This document shows positions 25,839 to 34,226 of a stretch of DNA of 55,370 nt, one piece after another. The DNA comes from an uncultured Pelagibacteraceae bacterium (GTDB lineage Bacteria; Pseudomonadota; Alphaproteobacteria; Pelagibacterales; Pelagibacteraceae): NCBI GenBank assembly GCA_902578255.1, contig CACHCH010000008.1, positions 1 to 55,370 of the forward strand. Reading direction: 5' to 3'. The position numbers and the translations under genes are program-made. Under the pieces are notes generated by a model. It saw only the letters and a list, made by a program, of their open reading frames with translations. It ran no database searches and was not told where the DNA came from. Each line of letters begins with the position of its first letter. Position 1 is the first letter of the stretch.

Positions 25839-27766
25839 GATAGACACTCCTCGTATTCTGTTTCTTCAGCTTTGGTTGATTTATTTTTATAAACGTTAGC
25901 CATAATATCTGTTGATTTCGCATCATTGATATTTTCAGCTCTTTGAATTGATTTTGATCTACAGTAATAAAGGCTTTTCAAGCCTTTTTTCCAAGCATCA
26001 AAATGAATTTTATGAAGTTCTCTCTTATGAACATCAGCGGGTAAAAATAAGTTTACTGATTGTGCTTGAGATATAAATGGAGTTCTGTCTCCACTTAACT
26101 CGATAATCCAATTTTGATTCAACTCAAAAGCAGTCTTAAAAACATCTTTCTCTAAATCAGTAAGAAAATCTAAATGTGATACAGAACCTTGGTTTGTTGT
26201 AATACTCGACCAAGTTTCATCATCATTTTTACCGTGGCTATCTAAAATCTCCTCTAAGTATCTGTTTTTAACATTAAATGAACCTGACAAGGTTTTGTGA
26301 GTATAGCTGTTAGCAGCAATTGGTTCTACTCCTGGTGAAGCCCCACCACAGATAATAGAAATTGAGGCAGTCGGTGCTATTGCAGTTTTGTTTGAAAATC
26401 TCTCTAGATAACCGTATTCTGCAGCATCGGGACATGCGCCTCTTTCTTCTGCTAAATCTTTAGAAGCTTGATTTACTTTTGCATCTATGTTTTTAAATAT
26501 TTTTTTATTCCAAGACTTTGCCATTACAGACTCTAATGGAATTCTATTTTTTTGAAGGAATGAATGAAAACCCATTACTCCTAATCCAACACTTCGCTCT
26601 CTTTCAGCTGAATACTTTGCATCTTTAAATTGATCTGGGGCTTTGTTTATGAAATCAGATAAAACATTATCTAAAAACCTCATAACATCATTAATCATGT
26701 TTGGATCATCTTTCCACTCATCGTACTTTTCTAAATTTAAAGATGATAAACAACAAACTGCTGTCCTGTCTCTGCCATCTTTATCTATTCCTGTTGGTAG
26801 TGTAATTTCACTACACAAATTAGAAGTTTTAACTGTTAAATTAGCTAATTTATGATGCTGTGGAATTTGTCTATTAACGGTATCAATATAAATTATATAA
26901 GGCTCACCAGTTTCTATTCTTGCAGTTAATAATCTTATCCATAAATTTCTTGCAGAAATAGTTTGTTGAACTGTTCCGTCAGCAGGACTTTTTAACGCCC
27001 ACTGTTCGTCAGTTTCAACGGCTCTCATGAATGCATCTGAAACTAAAACACCATGATGTAAATTTAAAGCTTTTCTGTTTGGATCACCACCTGTTGGTCT
27101 TCTCATTTCTATAAATTCTTCTATTTCTGGATGATCAATTGGAAGATAACAGGCAGCAGAACCTCTTCTTAGAGAGCCTTGACTAATTGCCATAGTTAAG
27201 GAATCCATAACTTTGATAAATGGAATTATCCCTGAAGTCTTTCCAACTTTACCAATTTTTTCACCTATAGATCTTAAGTTACCCCAATAACTTCCAATAC
27301 CTCCACCTTTAGCTGCAAGCCAAACATTTTCACTCCATAAATCTAGAATGCCACCTAAACTATCTGATGCTTCGTTTAAAAAACAAGAAATAGGTAATCC
27401 CCTTTTAGTTCCACCATTTGATAGAACAGGTGTTGCCGGCATAAACCAAAGGTTGCTTATATAATTATAAATTCTTTGAGCATGAAGATTGTCATCAGCA
27501 TATGAACTTGCAACTCTAGCAAATAAATCTTGGAAAGATTCGTTGTGACCAAGATATCTGTCTTTTAAAGTCGCTTTGCCAAAGTCAGTTAAATTTGCAT
27601 CTTTTGAACGATCAATCTTAATAATGATACCCTTGTCATTTTGAAATAGTTCAGTTTCGTTATTTAATGAGAAAAGATCAGGTCTTTTATCCTTTGAAAC
27701 TTCGTTAACTTGAGGGGTATATTCAGAGACAGCTTTCTTCAGGGCCTGCGATAGAATTTTATTCAT
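25829..27766 (-). CDS. nrdA: class I ribonucleotide reductase alpha subunit, lacking an ATP-cone
   Basis: NrdA reduces ribonucleoside diphosphates. From ATG 27766 the protein has 645 residues, against about 760 in E. coli. Catalytic residues are all visible: Cys in GLPISCFLNE, N/C/E in TSNLCSEITLP, Cys in VCCLSSLNLE, the tyrosine pair in SLYYCRSKS and the C-terminal redox pair in ECLSCQ (CX2C). The usual N-terminal ATP-cone is missing: barely 45 residues precede FGKATLKDRYL of the alpha fold. An upstream in-frame start (27802) would run through the -10 region and is rejected. nrdB overlaps its end. Confidence 0.94.
   Translation of the reverse strand: MNKILSQALKKAVSEYTPQVNEVSKDKRPDLFSLNNETELFQNDKGIIIKIDRSKDANLTDFGKATLKDRYLGHNESFQDLFARVASSYADDNLHAQRIYNYISNLWFMPATPVLSNGGTKRGLPISCFLNEASDSLGGILDLWSENVWLAAKGGGIGSYWGNLRSIGEKIGKVGKTSGIIPFIKVMDSLTMAISQGSLRRGSAACYLPIDHPEIEEFIEMRRPTGGDPNRKALNLHHGVLVSDAFMRAVETDEQWALKSPADGTVQQTISARNLWIRLLTARIETGEPYIIYIDTVNRQIPQHHKLANLTVKTSNLCSEITLPTGIDKDGRDRTAVCCLSSLNLEKYDEWKDDPNMINDVMRFLDNVLSDFINKAPDQFKDAKYSAERERSVGLGVMGFHSFLQKNRIPLESVMAKSWNKKIFKNIDAKVNQASKDLAEERGACPDAAEYGYLERFSNKTAIAPTASISIICGGASPGVEPIAANSYTHKTLSGSFNVKNRYLEEILDSHGKNDDETWSSITTNQGSVSHLDFLTDLEKDVFKTAFELNQNWIIELSGDRTPFISQAQSVNLFLPADVHKRELHKIHFDAWKKGLKSLYYCRSKSIQRAENINDAKSTDIMANVYKNKSTKAEETEYEECLSCQ
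25847..25852 (-). promoter_or_regulatory. ribosome binding site of nrdB inside the end of nrdA
   Basis: GAGGAG on the minus strand (25852-25847) lies eight bases before ATG 25838. It is inside the codons for the C-terminal Glu-Glu of NrdA, so nrdB translation is likely coupled to that of nrdA. Confidence 0.7.
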
Positions 27767-27773
27767 AACTTTT

Positions 27774-27802
27774 ATTATATTTAGTTTATTTAACGAAAAC
27801 AA
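27774..27802 (-). promoter_or_regulatory. nrdA proximal promoter P1
   Basis: A TTGTTT -35 (27802-27797) and perfect TATAAT -10 (27779-27774) are spaced by 17 bp on the minus strand. Seven bases separate the -10 from the nrdA ATG (27766), predicting a leaderless mRNA. The -35 overlaps the first NrdR-like box. Confidence 0.6.
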
Positions 27803-27846
27803 CTACATGTTGTAGGCGTTTTGACTTAATATACTATATAATCAGT
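27800..27846. promoter_or_regulatory. two candidate NrdR boxes upstream of nrdAB
   Basis: Two 16-base sites resemble the NrdR consensus acaCwATATwTwGtgt: CAACTACATGTTGTAG at 27800-27815 and ATACTATATAATCAGT at 27831-27846, by my count matching 10 and 12 of 16 positions of one consensus form. Their starts are 31 bp apart, three helical turns, the spacing known for paired NrdR boxes. The first overlaps the P1 -35. NrdR represses ribonucleotide reductase genes in response to (d)ATP. Confidence 0.5.
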
Positions 27847-27855
27847 AAATCAATA

Positions 27856-27870
27856 GAACATTTATAGAAC
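27856..27870. promoter_or_regulatory. candidate alphaproteobacterial LexA box
   Basis: GAAC ATTTATA GAAC (GTTC-N7-GTTC on the other strand) is the direct-repeat LexA site known from alphaproteobacteria. It is part of a longer direct repeat, ATAGAACAT, at 27853-27861 and 27864-27872 with an 11-base period. On the minus strand the seven-base spacer contains the -10 of nrdA P2. Confidence 0.5.
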
Positions 27871-27889
27871 ATGATAAATTATATATCAA
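27861..27889 (-). promoter_or_regulatory. nrdA distal promoter P2
   Basis: On the minus strand TTGATA (27889-27884) and TATAAA (27866-27861) are 17 bp apart. The predicted start point near 27854 gives a leader of about 88 nucleotides to the nrdA ATG that runs through both NrdR-like boxes. The -10 lies between the two GTTC half-sites of the LexA-type box. Confidence 0.5.
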
Positions 27890-27945
27890 TAAAAAAAATT
27901 AAAAAATTGGAGTTAATTAACATAAAAGAGATAAAAAATTAATAA

Positions 27946-29400
27946 ATGACACAAAATATTAAAATTGATCCCTATGGTTTTAGAGAATATGACGCGCGAT
28001 GGTTGTATGAAAAAGACATAAATATAGCTGGAATTAAGAATCTCGGAAAAGGTTTAGGAACACAAATAATTAGTCACACTAAAAAGTATAATCCCAAGGT
28101 TATAGTTGGTCACGACTATCGCTCATATAGTGAAGAAATAAAAACTGCTCTAAAAAAAGGGTTAATATCAACAGGTTGTACTGTTGAAGATGTTGGATTG
28201 TCATTGTCACCCATGGTTTATTTTGCACAATTCAATTTGAAGTCTGATGCAGTTGCAATGGTAACTGCTAGTCATAATGAAAATGGATGGACTGGAGTTA
28301 AGATGGGTATCAAAAAAGGATTAACTCATGCACCAGAAGAAATGAAGGAACTAAAAGAAATAACATTAAATGAAAAATTTATATCAGGTCAAGGAAGTGA
28401 AAAACAAATTGAAAATTTTCAGCAAGTTTATAAAGATGATTTAATCAAAAATAATAAAATTGATAAAAAAATAAAAGCAGTTGTTGCATGTGGTAATGGA
28501 ACTGCAGGTATATTCGCTCCTGATATTTTAAGAGGAATAGGTTGTGATGTAATCGAATTAGATTGTAATCTCGACTGGACATTCCCTAAGTATAATCCCA
28601 ATCCTGAAGATTTAGAAATGCTTCACGAAATAGCAAAATCTGTAAAAGAAAATAATGCTGATATAGGTTTTGGTTTTGATGGAGATGGTGATAGAGTTGG
28701 AGTAATTGATAATGAAGGTAATGAAATATTCTCAGATAAAATTGGTTTATTGATTGCTAGAAATTTATCTACAAAACATCAGAATTCAAAATTTGTAGTG
28801 GACGTTAAATCTACAGGTTTATACTCAAAAGATAAGCTGTTATTGGAAAATAACTGTAATACAATTTATTGGAAAACAGGCCATTCACATATTAAAAGAA
28901 AAGTTAACACAGAAAAAGCTTTAGCTGGCTTTGAAAAAAGTGGACATTTCTTTTTCAATCAACCATTGGGCTACGGATATGATGATGGGATAAATTCTGC
29001 AATTCAAGTATGTCATTTACTAAATAACCAAAATAAAGAAATGAGTGAAATTATTAAGGAATTACCTATCACATATCAATCACCTACTATGGCTCCCTTT
29101 TGTAAAGATGAAGAAAAATATCAAGTTGTTGAAGATTTGGTAAAACAAGTAGAAAAAATTAAAAATGATAAAATAAGAATTGACGATCAAGTCATAACAG
29201 AGATTCTAACAGTTAATGGTATTAGATTTTCTTTTGAAGATGGTTCTTGGGGCTTAATAAGAGCATCATCAAACAAACCTTCGTTAGTTGTTGTTACTGA
29301 AAGCCCAACATCTGATGATAGAAAGGTAAAAATATTTAAGTTTATTGACAATTTACTGCAAAAAACAGGCAAAATTGGTGATTATGACCAAAAAATATAA
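27946..29400 (+). CDS. manB: phosphomannomutase/phosphoglucomutase (ManB/AlgC type)
   Basis: This alpha-D-phosphohexomutase interconverts mannose or glucose 6- and 1-phosphates for nucleotide sugar synthesis. The 484-residue protein has the phosphoserine loop MVTASHNENGW (S109), the metal-binding GFDGDGDRVG near residue 243, the sugar-binding GFEKSGHFFF near residue 324 and a C-terminal phosphate-binding RASSNKPSLVV loop near residue 444. The opening IDPYGFREYDARW is characteristic of the ManB/AlgC branch. It diverges from nrdA and is followed by a strong terminator. Confidence 0.9.
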   Translation: MTQNIKIDPYGFREYDARWLYEKDINIAGIKNLGKGLGTQIISHTKKYNPKVIVGHDYRSYSEEIKTALKKGLISTGCTVEDVGLSLSPMVYFAQFNLKSDAVAMVTASHNENGWTGVKMGIKKGLTHAPEEMKELKEITLNEKFISGQGSEKQIENFQQVYKDDLIKNNKIDKKIKAVVACGNGTAGIFAPDILRGIGCDVIELDCNLDWTFPKYNPNPEDLEMLHEIAKSVKENNADIGFGFDGDGDRVGVIDNEGNEIFSDKIGLLIARNLSTKHQNSKFVVDVKSTGLYSKDKLLLENNCNTIYWKTGHSHIKRKVNTEKALAGFEKSGHFFFNQPLGYGYDDGINSAIQVCHLLNNQNKEMSEIIKELPITYQSPTMAPFCKDEEKYQVVEDLVKQVEKIKNDKIRIDDQVITEILTVNGIRFSFEDGSWGLIRASSNKPSLVVVTESPTSDDRKVKIFKFIDNLLQKTGKIGDYDQKI

Positions 29401-29471
29401 ACGTTAATAAATGTTATTTTCAACCATTAAGTGTTCAAAAAAAGTCTTAGAATCGTTTAAAATTTTATAGT

Positions 29472-29510
29472 GAGGTGATGGAGGGAGACTGAAGTCACCT
29501 CTTTTTTTTT
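29472..29510 (+). terminator. strong intrinsic terminator downstream of manB
   Basis: GAGGTGA (29472-29478) pairs with TCACCTC (29495-29501), directly followed by nine T residues (29502-29510). The 16-base loop is unusually purine-rich (TGGAGGGAGACTGAAG) and holds a smaller possible hairpin, GAC-TGAA-GTC. It lies 71 bases past the manB stop and about 41 before the DUF2061 gene. The remaining 29401-29551 spacer is AT-rich. A short regulatory RNA ending here is possible, but no convincing promoter was found for it. Confidence 0.75.
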
Positions 29511-29551
29511 GTAGGATTTTAACAAATCAATTTTTCATATATATCTAAAAA

Positions 29552-29752
29552 ATGGCAGACAAAAAAATAAGATCCGTAGCAAAAACTTTTTCTTGGAGAC
29601 TTTTTATTTTTATTTATTGGGTGATATTTGGCTATATTTATACCGGAACTTTTGTTGGAGCTGGAATATTAGGCGTTGGCTCAATTATTCCTCTTTTTTT
29701 CTATTATTTCCATGAAAGAATCTGGAATAAAGTCAAATGGGGCACTAACTAA
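29552..29752 (+). CDS. small DUF2061 family membrane protein
   Basis: This 66-residue protein has the DUF2061 layout: an N-terminal basic stretch (ADKKIRSVAKTFSWRLF), two hydrophobic segments (about residues 17-36 and 38-53) and the C-terminal FHERIWNKVKWG signature. Family members are predicted inner-membrane proteins of unknown function, sometimes found beside sulfur-assimilation genes. Its stop overlaps the stop of malonyl-CoA decarboxylase by four bases on the opposite strand. Confidence 0.85.
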   Translation: MADKKIRSVAKTFSWRLFIFIYWVIFGYIYTGTFVGAGILGVGSIIPLFFYYFHERIWNKVKWGTN

Positions 29753-31062
29753 ATAAATTTTTTAAGTTTGTCTGAGATTATGACTTTTTTATTGTTGATG
29801 TAGTCTTCATGATTTTTTTCAATGTTTTTAAGTTCATATAAATAGTTTACCATAACGCCAAATGATCTATTAAAACCAACTTCAGATACATTTGCATTTA
29901 TATTGATATCCTCAATTGTAGCTCCATTTCCTAAATGAAATCTGGTTACATCATTAATGGGTAGTTGTTTATGATTTTTTTCATTTATTAAATAATGAGC
30001 TACTAATTTTAAAATAGCATCTTTATTTGAAACTATTCTGGTATCCCCAACTTTTAAATCTGAAGACTTTAAAAAAGAAATATTTTCTAAAGGTATATTA
30101 CCTAAAATATTTTTTATTTTGTTATCCTCTAAATATGAAAACCAATCTCTAAAACCTGGAATAGGTGACAGGGTTCCAAATTTTTTAATATGAGGTAATT
30201 CTTCTTGGATTTCATAAACAACTCTTTTTATTAAAAAGTTACCCAAAGTCACTCTCGATAAACCATCTTGACAGTTACTAATTGAATAAAAAGTTGCAGT
30301 ATCAAGATTTTTCCCTTTGACAGCCTGTGGTTTTGTAATTTCTTGAATGGATTTACTTAAACCATTAGTAAGTGCTACTTCGACAAATATTATTGGTTCA
30401 TCCTCTAGTGCTGGATGAAAGTAAGAAAAAAATCTTCTATCTTCACCCAGTCTTCTTTTGAGTTCATCCATATCTTTAATTTCATGAACTCTTTCATATT
30501 TCATAATTTTTTCTAAAACAGCTGCTTTAGTATCCCAAGTAATTTTGGCCAATCTTAAAAATCCAGGATTAAACCAAGATTTAAATAATTCTCGTAAATC
30601 ATCATCTAAAGGCTTCAATTCTGGATTCTCTTGCAATACTTTTAATAAATCTTCTCTTAATGAAACTATGGTAGAAATACCATTTGGGGCCATGTTCATC
30701 CTTCTAAACAATTCTCTTCTCTTTCCCTCAGATACAATAAATAGTCTAAACAAATTTTTGTCATTCTGAGTTTTTTGATAAGTTTCTATAGCTTCTGAAA
30801 CTTTGGTGTGACTAGGTTTAAATTTCTCATTAATTTTCTTGAAAAAATCTAGTTTATTCTCTGGTGTAAGGCTTTGATAAAGATCTGTCACATCTCTTGC
30901 AACTGTGATACCAAAAGCTGCGCCCTTATTTGAAATTAAGTCATCACATAGTGACAATATTGTATCTAAATCATTTCTTTTAAGCTCTTTTTTCTTAAAT
31001 AGCTTTTGACCAACATCGGCAATAGATGAAATTATATCTTTTAATTTAAATATGTTTTTCAT
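29749..31062 (-). CDS. malonyl-CoA decarboxylase
   Basis: This enzyme converts malonyl-CoA to acetyl-CoA and CO2. The 437-residue protein has the helical N-terminal domain (about residues 1-150, with SEGKRRELFRRMNMAPNG near 113) and the GNAT-like C-terminal catalytic domain with SYFHPALEDEPIIFVEVALT near 219, FYSISNCQDGLSRVTLGNFLIK near 262, and FGTLSPIPGFRDWF near 297 (catalytic Ser and Arg region). It is the last gene of the dctPQM-dusA-tauE unit, beginning two bases after tauE. In rhizobia, malonyl-CoA decarboxylase (matA) lies with a TRAP malonate transporter (matPQM); the layout here is similar. Confidence 0.92.
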   Translation of the reverse strand: MKNIFKLKDIISSIADVGQKLFKKKELKRNDLDTILSLCDDLISNKGAAFGITVARDVTDLYQSLTPENKLDFFKKINEKFKPSHTKVSEAIETYQKTQNDKNLFRLFIVSEGKRRELFRRMNMAPNGISTIVSLREDLLKVLQENPELKPLDDDLRELFKSWFNPGFLRLAKITWDTKAAVLEKIMKYERVHEIKDMDELKRRLGEDRRFFSYFHPALEDEPIIFVEVALTNGLSKSIQEITKPQAVKGKNLDTATFYSISNCQDGLSRVTLGNFLIKRVVYEIQEELPHIKKFGTLSPIPGFRDWFSYLEDNKIKNILGNIPLENISFLKSSDLKVGDTRIVSNKDAILKLVAHYLINEKNHKQLPINDVTRFHLGNGATIEDININANVSEVGFNRSFGVMVNYLYELKNIEKNHEDYINNKKVIISDKLKKFI

Positions 31063-31064
31063 AA

Positions 31065-31901
31065 TTAACTTATACTTAAATATTCATAAAAGGATCTAAT
31101 TGAAACAATTAATAAAAATGTCCCAAAAATCTTACTTAATAGGCTTTTATTAATTTTATACACTGCTCTAGCACCTAGACGTGCCATAAACATCGTCACA
31201 GGTACAAACACAATAAACCCTAATAAATTTATATAACCAAAACTAAAAGGTGTATTAACATTGTTGATTATTTTGCCTCCAATTATCATTGTAGTTGTTC
31301 CTGTAACAGCAATTAAAATACCTACTGCAGCAGCAGTTCCTATTGATTTTCTAATATCGTAGCCAAAAGTTCTCATAAAAGGAACCATCAAAGATCCCCC
31401 ACCTATTCCAAGTGGAACTGAAATAAATCCTATTAAAATTCCAGAAATATTTTTGACTAAATCAGATATTTTTTTTGGATTTTCTAAAAGTTTCTCTCTA
31501 ATAAATATAAAAAATAAACCTACAATAAATGCAAATATTGAAAAAAATAACACTAAGGCTGGTGTTCTTAAGTTTACTGCTAGAAAAGTTCCAGCAATTA
31601 CTCCAAGTAAAATAAAAATTCCAAAAGATTTAACCATTTTAAAATCTACAGCGTCATATTCCATATGCGTTTTGGTGGATATTATAGAGGTTGGAATAAT
31701 TATTGCCAAAGATGTTCCAACAGATAAATGCATTCTTGTAACAATATCAAAATCTAAAACAGTGAAAGCATAGTATAAAGCTGGAACCATTATGATTCCT
31801 CCTCCAACACCAAGTAGTCCAGCCATAAAACCAGCCACTGCTGCAGCAATAGCTAACACAACTAATAAATTTACGATTTCATTAATATTTGAGATATCCA
31901 T
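31065..31901 (-). CDS. TauE/SafE (DUF81) family membrane transporter
   Basis: The 278-residue protein has about eight hydrophobic segments arranged as two repeats, each with the family glycine motif: GFMAGLLGVGGGIIMVPAL near residue 23 and GILIGFISVPLGIGGGSLMVPF near residue 153. TauE/SafE proteins export sulfite, sulfoacetate or related organosulfonates and carboxylates, but substrates vary. It overlaps dusA by one base (TAATG) and precedes malonyl-CoA decarboxylase by two bases, so it could export a by-product of the same pathway. That link is inference. Confidence 0.88.
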   Translation of the reverse strand: MDISNINEIVNLLVVLAIAAAVAGFMAGLLGVGGGIIMVPALYYAFTVLDFDIVTRMHLSVGTSLAIIIPTSIISTKTHMEYDAVDFKMVKSFGIFILLGVIAGTFLAVNLRTPALVLFFSIFAFIVGLFFIFIREKLLENPKKISDLVKNISGILIGFISVPLGIGGGSLMVPFMRTFGYDIRKSIGTAAAVGILIAVTGTTTMIIGGKIINNVNTPFSFGYINLLGFIVFVPVTMFMARLGARAVYKINKSLLSKIFGTFLLIVSIRSFYEYLSIS

Positions 31902-32905
31902 TATGTGTTTGCCTGATTGGCTTTTTCATTATTTTGAACAATGGTCATAATATGTTTTGTTTTTTGAAAATCAGATTCACGAGCCATTAAATTGTCACTT
32001 AAATATCTTTTCCATTCTTTTGATCCTTTTTGTCCATGATATAAACCTACAGTATGTCTCATTATATGATTAACTTTAGTTCCTAATTTAACCTCTTTAC
32101 CTACATACTCTAAAAGTTGCTCAGCAACTTGCTCTCGAGTGGGATTAACTTCTGTGTTAAAAATTTCTTTTTCAATTTCCACTAATGAGTATGGGTTTTG
32201 ATATATAGATCTTCCAATCATTACTCCGTCACAATGATTTAGATGTTTATTTATTTCATCTATTTTAGAAATACCACCATTTATAATTATTTCTAGTTCA
32301 GGATTTTGTTTTTTAATTTCATAAACCATGTTGTAATTAAGTTTTGGAATATTTAGATTTTGCTTTGGAGATAATCCTGTTAACATTGCTTTTCTAGCGT
32401 GTAAAATAAATGTTTTAGTACCAGCATCTCTCATTTTGTGTATAAAATTATTTAAATATTCAAATCTTTCTTCATTATCAAATCCAATTCTAGTTTTAGC
32501 AGTAACTGGAATTTTACATGAATTAACCATCTCATTTATGCATTCAGCTACAAGGTCAGGTTCTTTCATCAAACATGCGCCAAACATGTTTTTTTGTACT
32601 TTTTTACTAGGACAACCTAAATTAATATTAATTTCATCATAACCCATATCTTCTGCAATTTTTGCGACTTCCGATAGCTCCTCTTTGTCTGAACCACCAA
32701 CCTGCAGCGCTAGAGGTTTTTCCTCAGGACTGTAAGATAAGATTTTTTTTCTATCCCCGTGTATTGCAGATTTTGTTGCAACCATTTCTGTATAAAGCAT
32801 TACGTTCTTACTCATTAATCTTAAAAAAAAACGATCATGCCTATCAGTGCAATCCATCATTGGAGCAACTGAGATTTTTCTATTAATTTTATTTTTAATA
32901 TCCAA
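31901..32905 (-). CDS. dusA: tRNA-dihydrouridine synthase A
   Basis: This flavoenzyme reduces uridines in the tRNA D-loop. The 334-residue protein has the FMN-binding barrel start ISVAPMMDCTDRHDRFF, LALQVGGSDKEEL near residue 65, INLGCPSKKVQ near residue 95 with the catalytic Cys, KTRIGFDN near residue 140 and the DusA-type GGI/ICGGI-like INGGISK near 210. The start is TTG 32905 inside the end of dctM; no ATG occurs before the conserved VAPMMD. Being inside a transporter operon looks like chance linkage through overlapping genes. Confidence 0.93.
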   Translation of the reverse strand: MDIKNKINRKISVAPMMDCTDRHDRFFLRLMSKNVMLYTEMVATKSAIHGDRKKILSYSPEEKPLALQVGGSDKEELSEVAKIAEDMGYDEININLGCPSKKVQKNMFGACLMKEPDLVAECINEMVNSCKIPVTAKTRIGFDNEERFEYLNNFIHKMRDAGTKTFILHARKAMLTGLSPKQNLNIPKLNYNMVYEIKKQNPELEIIINGGISKIDEINKHLNHCDGVMIGRSIYQNPYSLVEIEKEIFNTEVNPTREQVAEQLLEYVGKEVKLGTKVNHIMRHTVGLYHGQKGSKEWKRYLSDNLMARESDFQKTKHIMTIVQNNEKANQANT

Positions 32906-34226
32906 GAGGTTTACCCATTATTTTATCAGGAAGCCATGTAACTATCTCTGGAAAGATACACAAAATTAAAATTGCTAATGCCATTATGATCATAAATGGT
33001 ATTGAGCCTTTTAAAATTTCTGACAAACTTACATCTGGGGTAATGCCTTTAATTATATAAAGATTTAATCCTACAGGTGGAGTTATTAATCCTATCTCCA
33101 TATTAATAGTAAATACAATTGCAAACCAATATGGATCAAAACCTAATGTAGTAATTACAGGTAGTAATATAGCAGAAGTCATAACGATAACCGCTACTGG
33201 AGGTAAAAAGAAACCAGCTATCAAAAGAAAAATATTTATTAAAAGAAACACAACCCACTTATTTGAACTTAGCTCAACCATACTCTGAGCTAAAGATTGG
33301 GTTACATAAAGTTGTGAAAGTGTAAATGCAAATAGATAAGACGCTGCAATGATAAACATTATCATCACACTTTCCTTCATTGAAACTTTAACAATATTCC
33401 ATATTTTTTTTGGCTGATAAATTTTGTAAACAATTGCTATCAAGACAAAAACTAAGAATGCTCCAACACCTGAAGCTTCTGATGGAGTTGCAACACCGCC
33501 ATATAAAACGTATAAGACGCCTGCTATAATAGCTAAGAATGGAAGAACTCTGGGTAACACCTCAAGTTTCTCTTTTAAGGTAGGAGGTGTTCTGTTTTTT
33601 AGGGCCTTGGCCGAGTCTTTATCAATAAAATAACTATGTATAAGAGCCCATATAGCAAACATGCCTGCTAGCATAAATCCTGGAACTAAACCACATAAGA
33701 ACAATCTACCAATTGAAGTACCTGTTGCAATTCCATAAACTATTAGAACTATACTTGGAGGAATTAAAACTCCCAACGTACCACCAGCAGCAATCGTGCC
33801 TGTAGCAATTTGATCAGAGTAACCTCTTTTTCTCATCTCGGGTATTCCCATTGTTCCAATTGCAGCGCACGTAGCTGGGCTAGATCCACTTAAGGCTGCA
33901 AAAATAGAACAAGCACCTATGTTGGAAATAACTAGGCCTCCTGGAAGCCTCCAAAGCCACCTATCTAAGCCAGTGTATAAATCTTTTCCTGCTGGAGAAT
34001 TAGCAACAGCCATCCCCATTAAGATAAACATAGGGATCGAAAGTAAAACAAATGAATTAAGACCTGCATAAAATGTTTCTGCAAAAACGTCTAGCATTTG
34101 AAAACCTTCAAATGATACTAAGAGAACAATTGATACAAAACTTAAACCAAATGCTATTGGGATTCCTGAAAATAATACAATTAAAGTAAAAACTGCTACG
34201 ATTATTGCTATTATTAGAGGGTCCAT
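32895..34226 (-). CDS. dctM: TRAP transporter large permease (DctM)
   Basis: DctM is the ion-coupled channel subunit of a TRAP solute importer. The 443-residue protein has about 12 membrane segments, with the DctM motifs PMFILMGMAVANSPAGKDLY near residue 64, AALSGSSPATCAAIGTMGIPEM near residue 110 and GTLGVLIPPSIVLIVYGIATGTSIG near residue 148. Substrate cannot be read from this subunit. It begins at the last base of dctQ and its end overlaps dusA by 11 bases. Confidence 0.95.
   Translation of the reverse strand: MDPLIIAIIVAVFTLIVLFSGIPIAFGLSFVSIVLLVSFEGFQMLDVFAETFYAGLNSFVLLSIPMFILMGMAVANSPAGKDLYTGLDRWLWRLPGGLVISNIGACSIFAALSGSSPATCAAIGTMGIPEMRKRGYSDQIATGTIAAGGTLGVLIPPSIVLIVYGIATGTSIGRLFLCGLVPGFMLAGMFAIWALIHSYFIDKDSAKALKNRTPPTLKEKLEVLPRVLPFLAIIAGVLYVLYGGVATPSEASGVGAFLVFVLIAIVYKIYQPKKIWNIVKVSMKESVMIMFIIAASYLFAFTLSQLYVTQSLAQSMVELSSNKWVVFLLINIFLLIAGFFLPPVAVIVMTSAILLPVITTLGFDPYWFAIVFTINMEIGLITPPVGLNLYIIKGITPDVSLSEILKGSIPFMIIMALAILILCIFPEIVTWLPDKIMGKPLGY

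Noticed and set aside
27767..27802. Longer nrdA start at 27802
   Set aside because: The extra 12 codons run through the P1 -10 box and read MFSLNKLNIIKV, unlike other NrdA proteins.
29401..29551. Riboswitch or independent small RNA gene in the manB-DUF2061 spacer
   Set aside because: Only the terminator stem is convincing; a TATAGT at 29466 has no matching -35 and I could not fold a riboswitch-like core. Kept as a terminator and as a low-level finding.
31453..31773. A 106-codon plus-strand frame within the tauE gene
   Set aside because: Antisense shadow of conserved membrane segments, with no start signal or family match.
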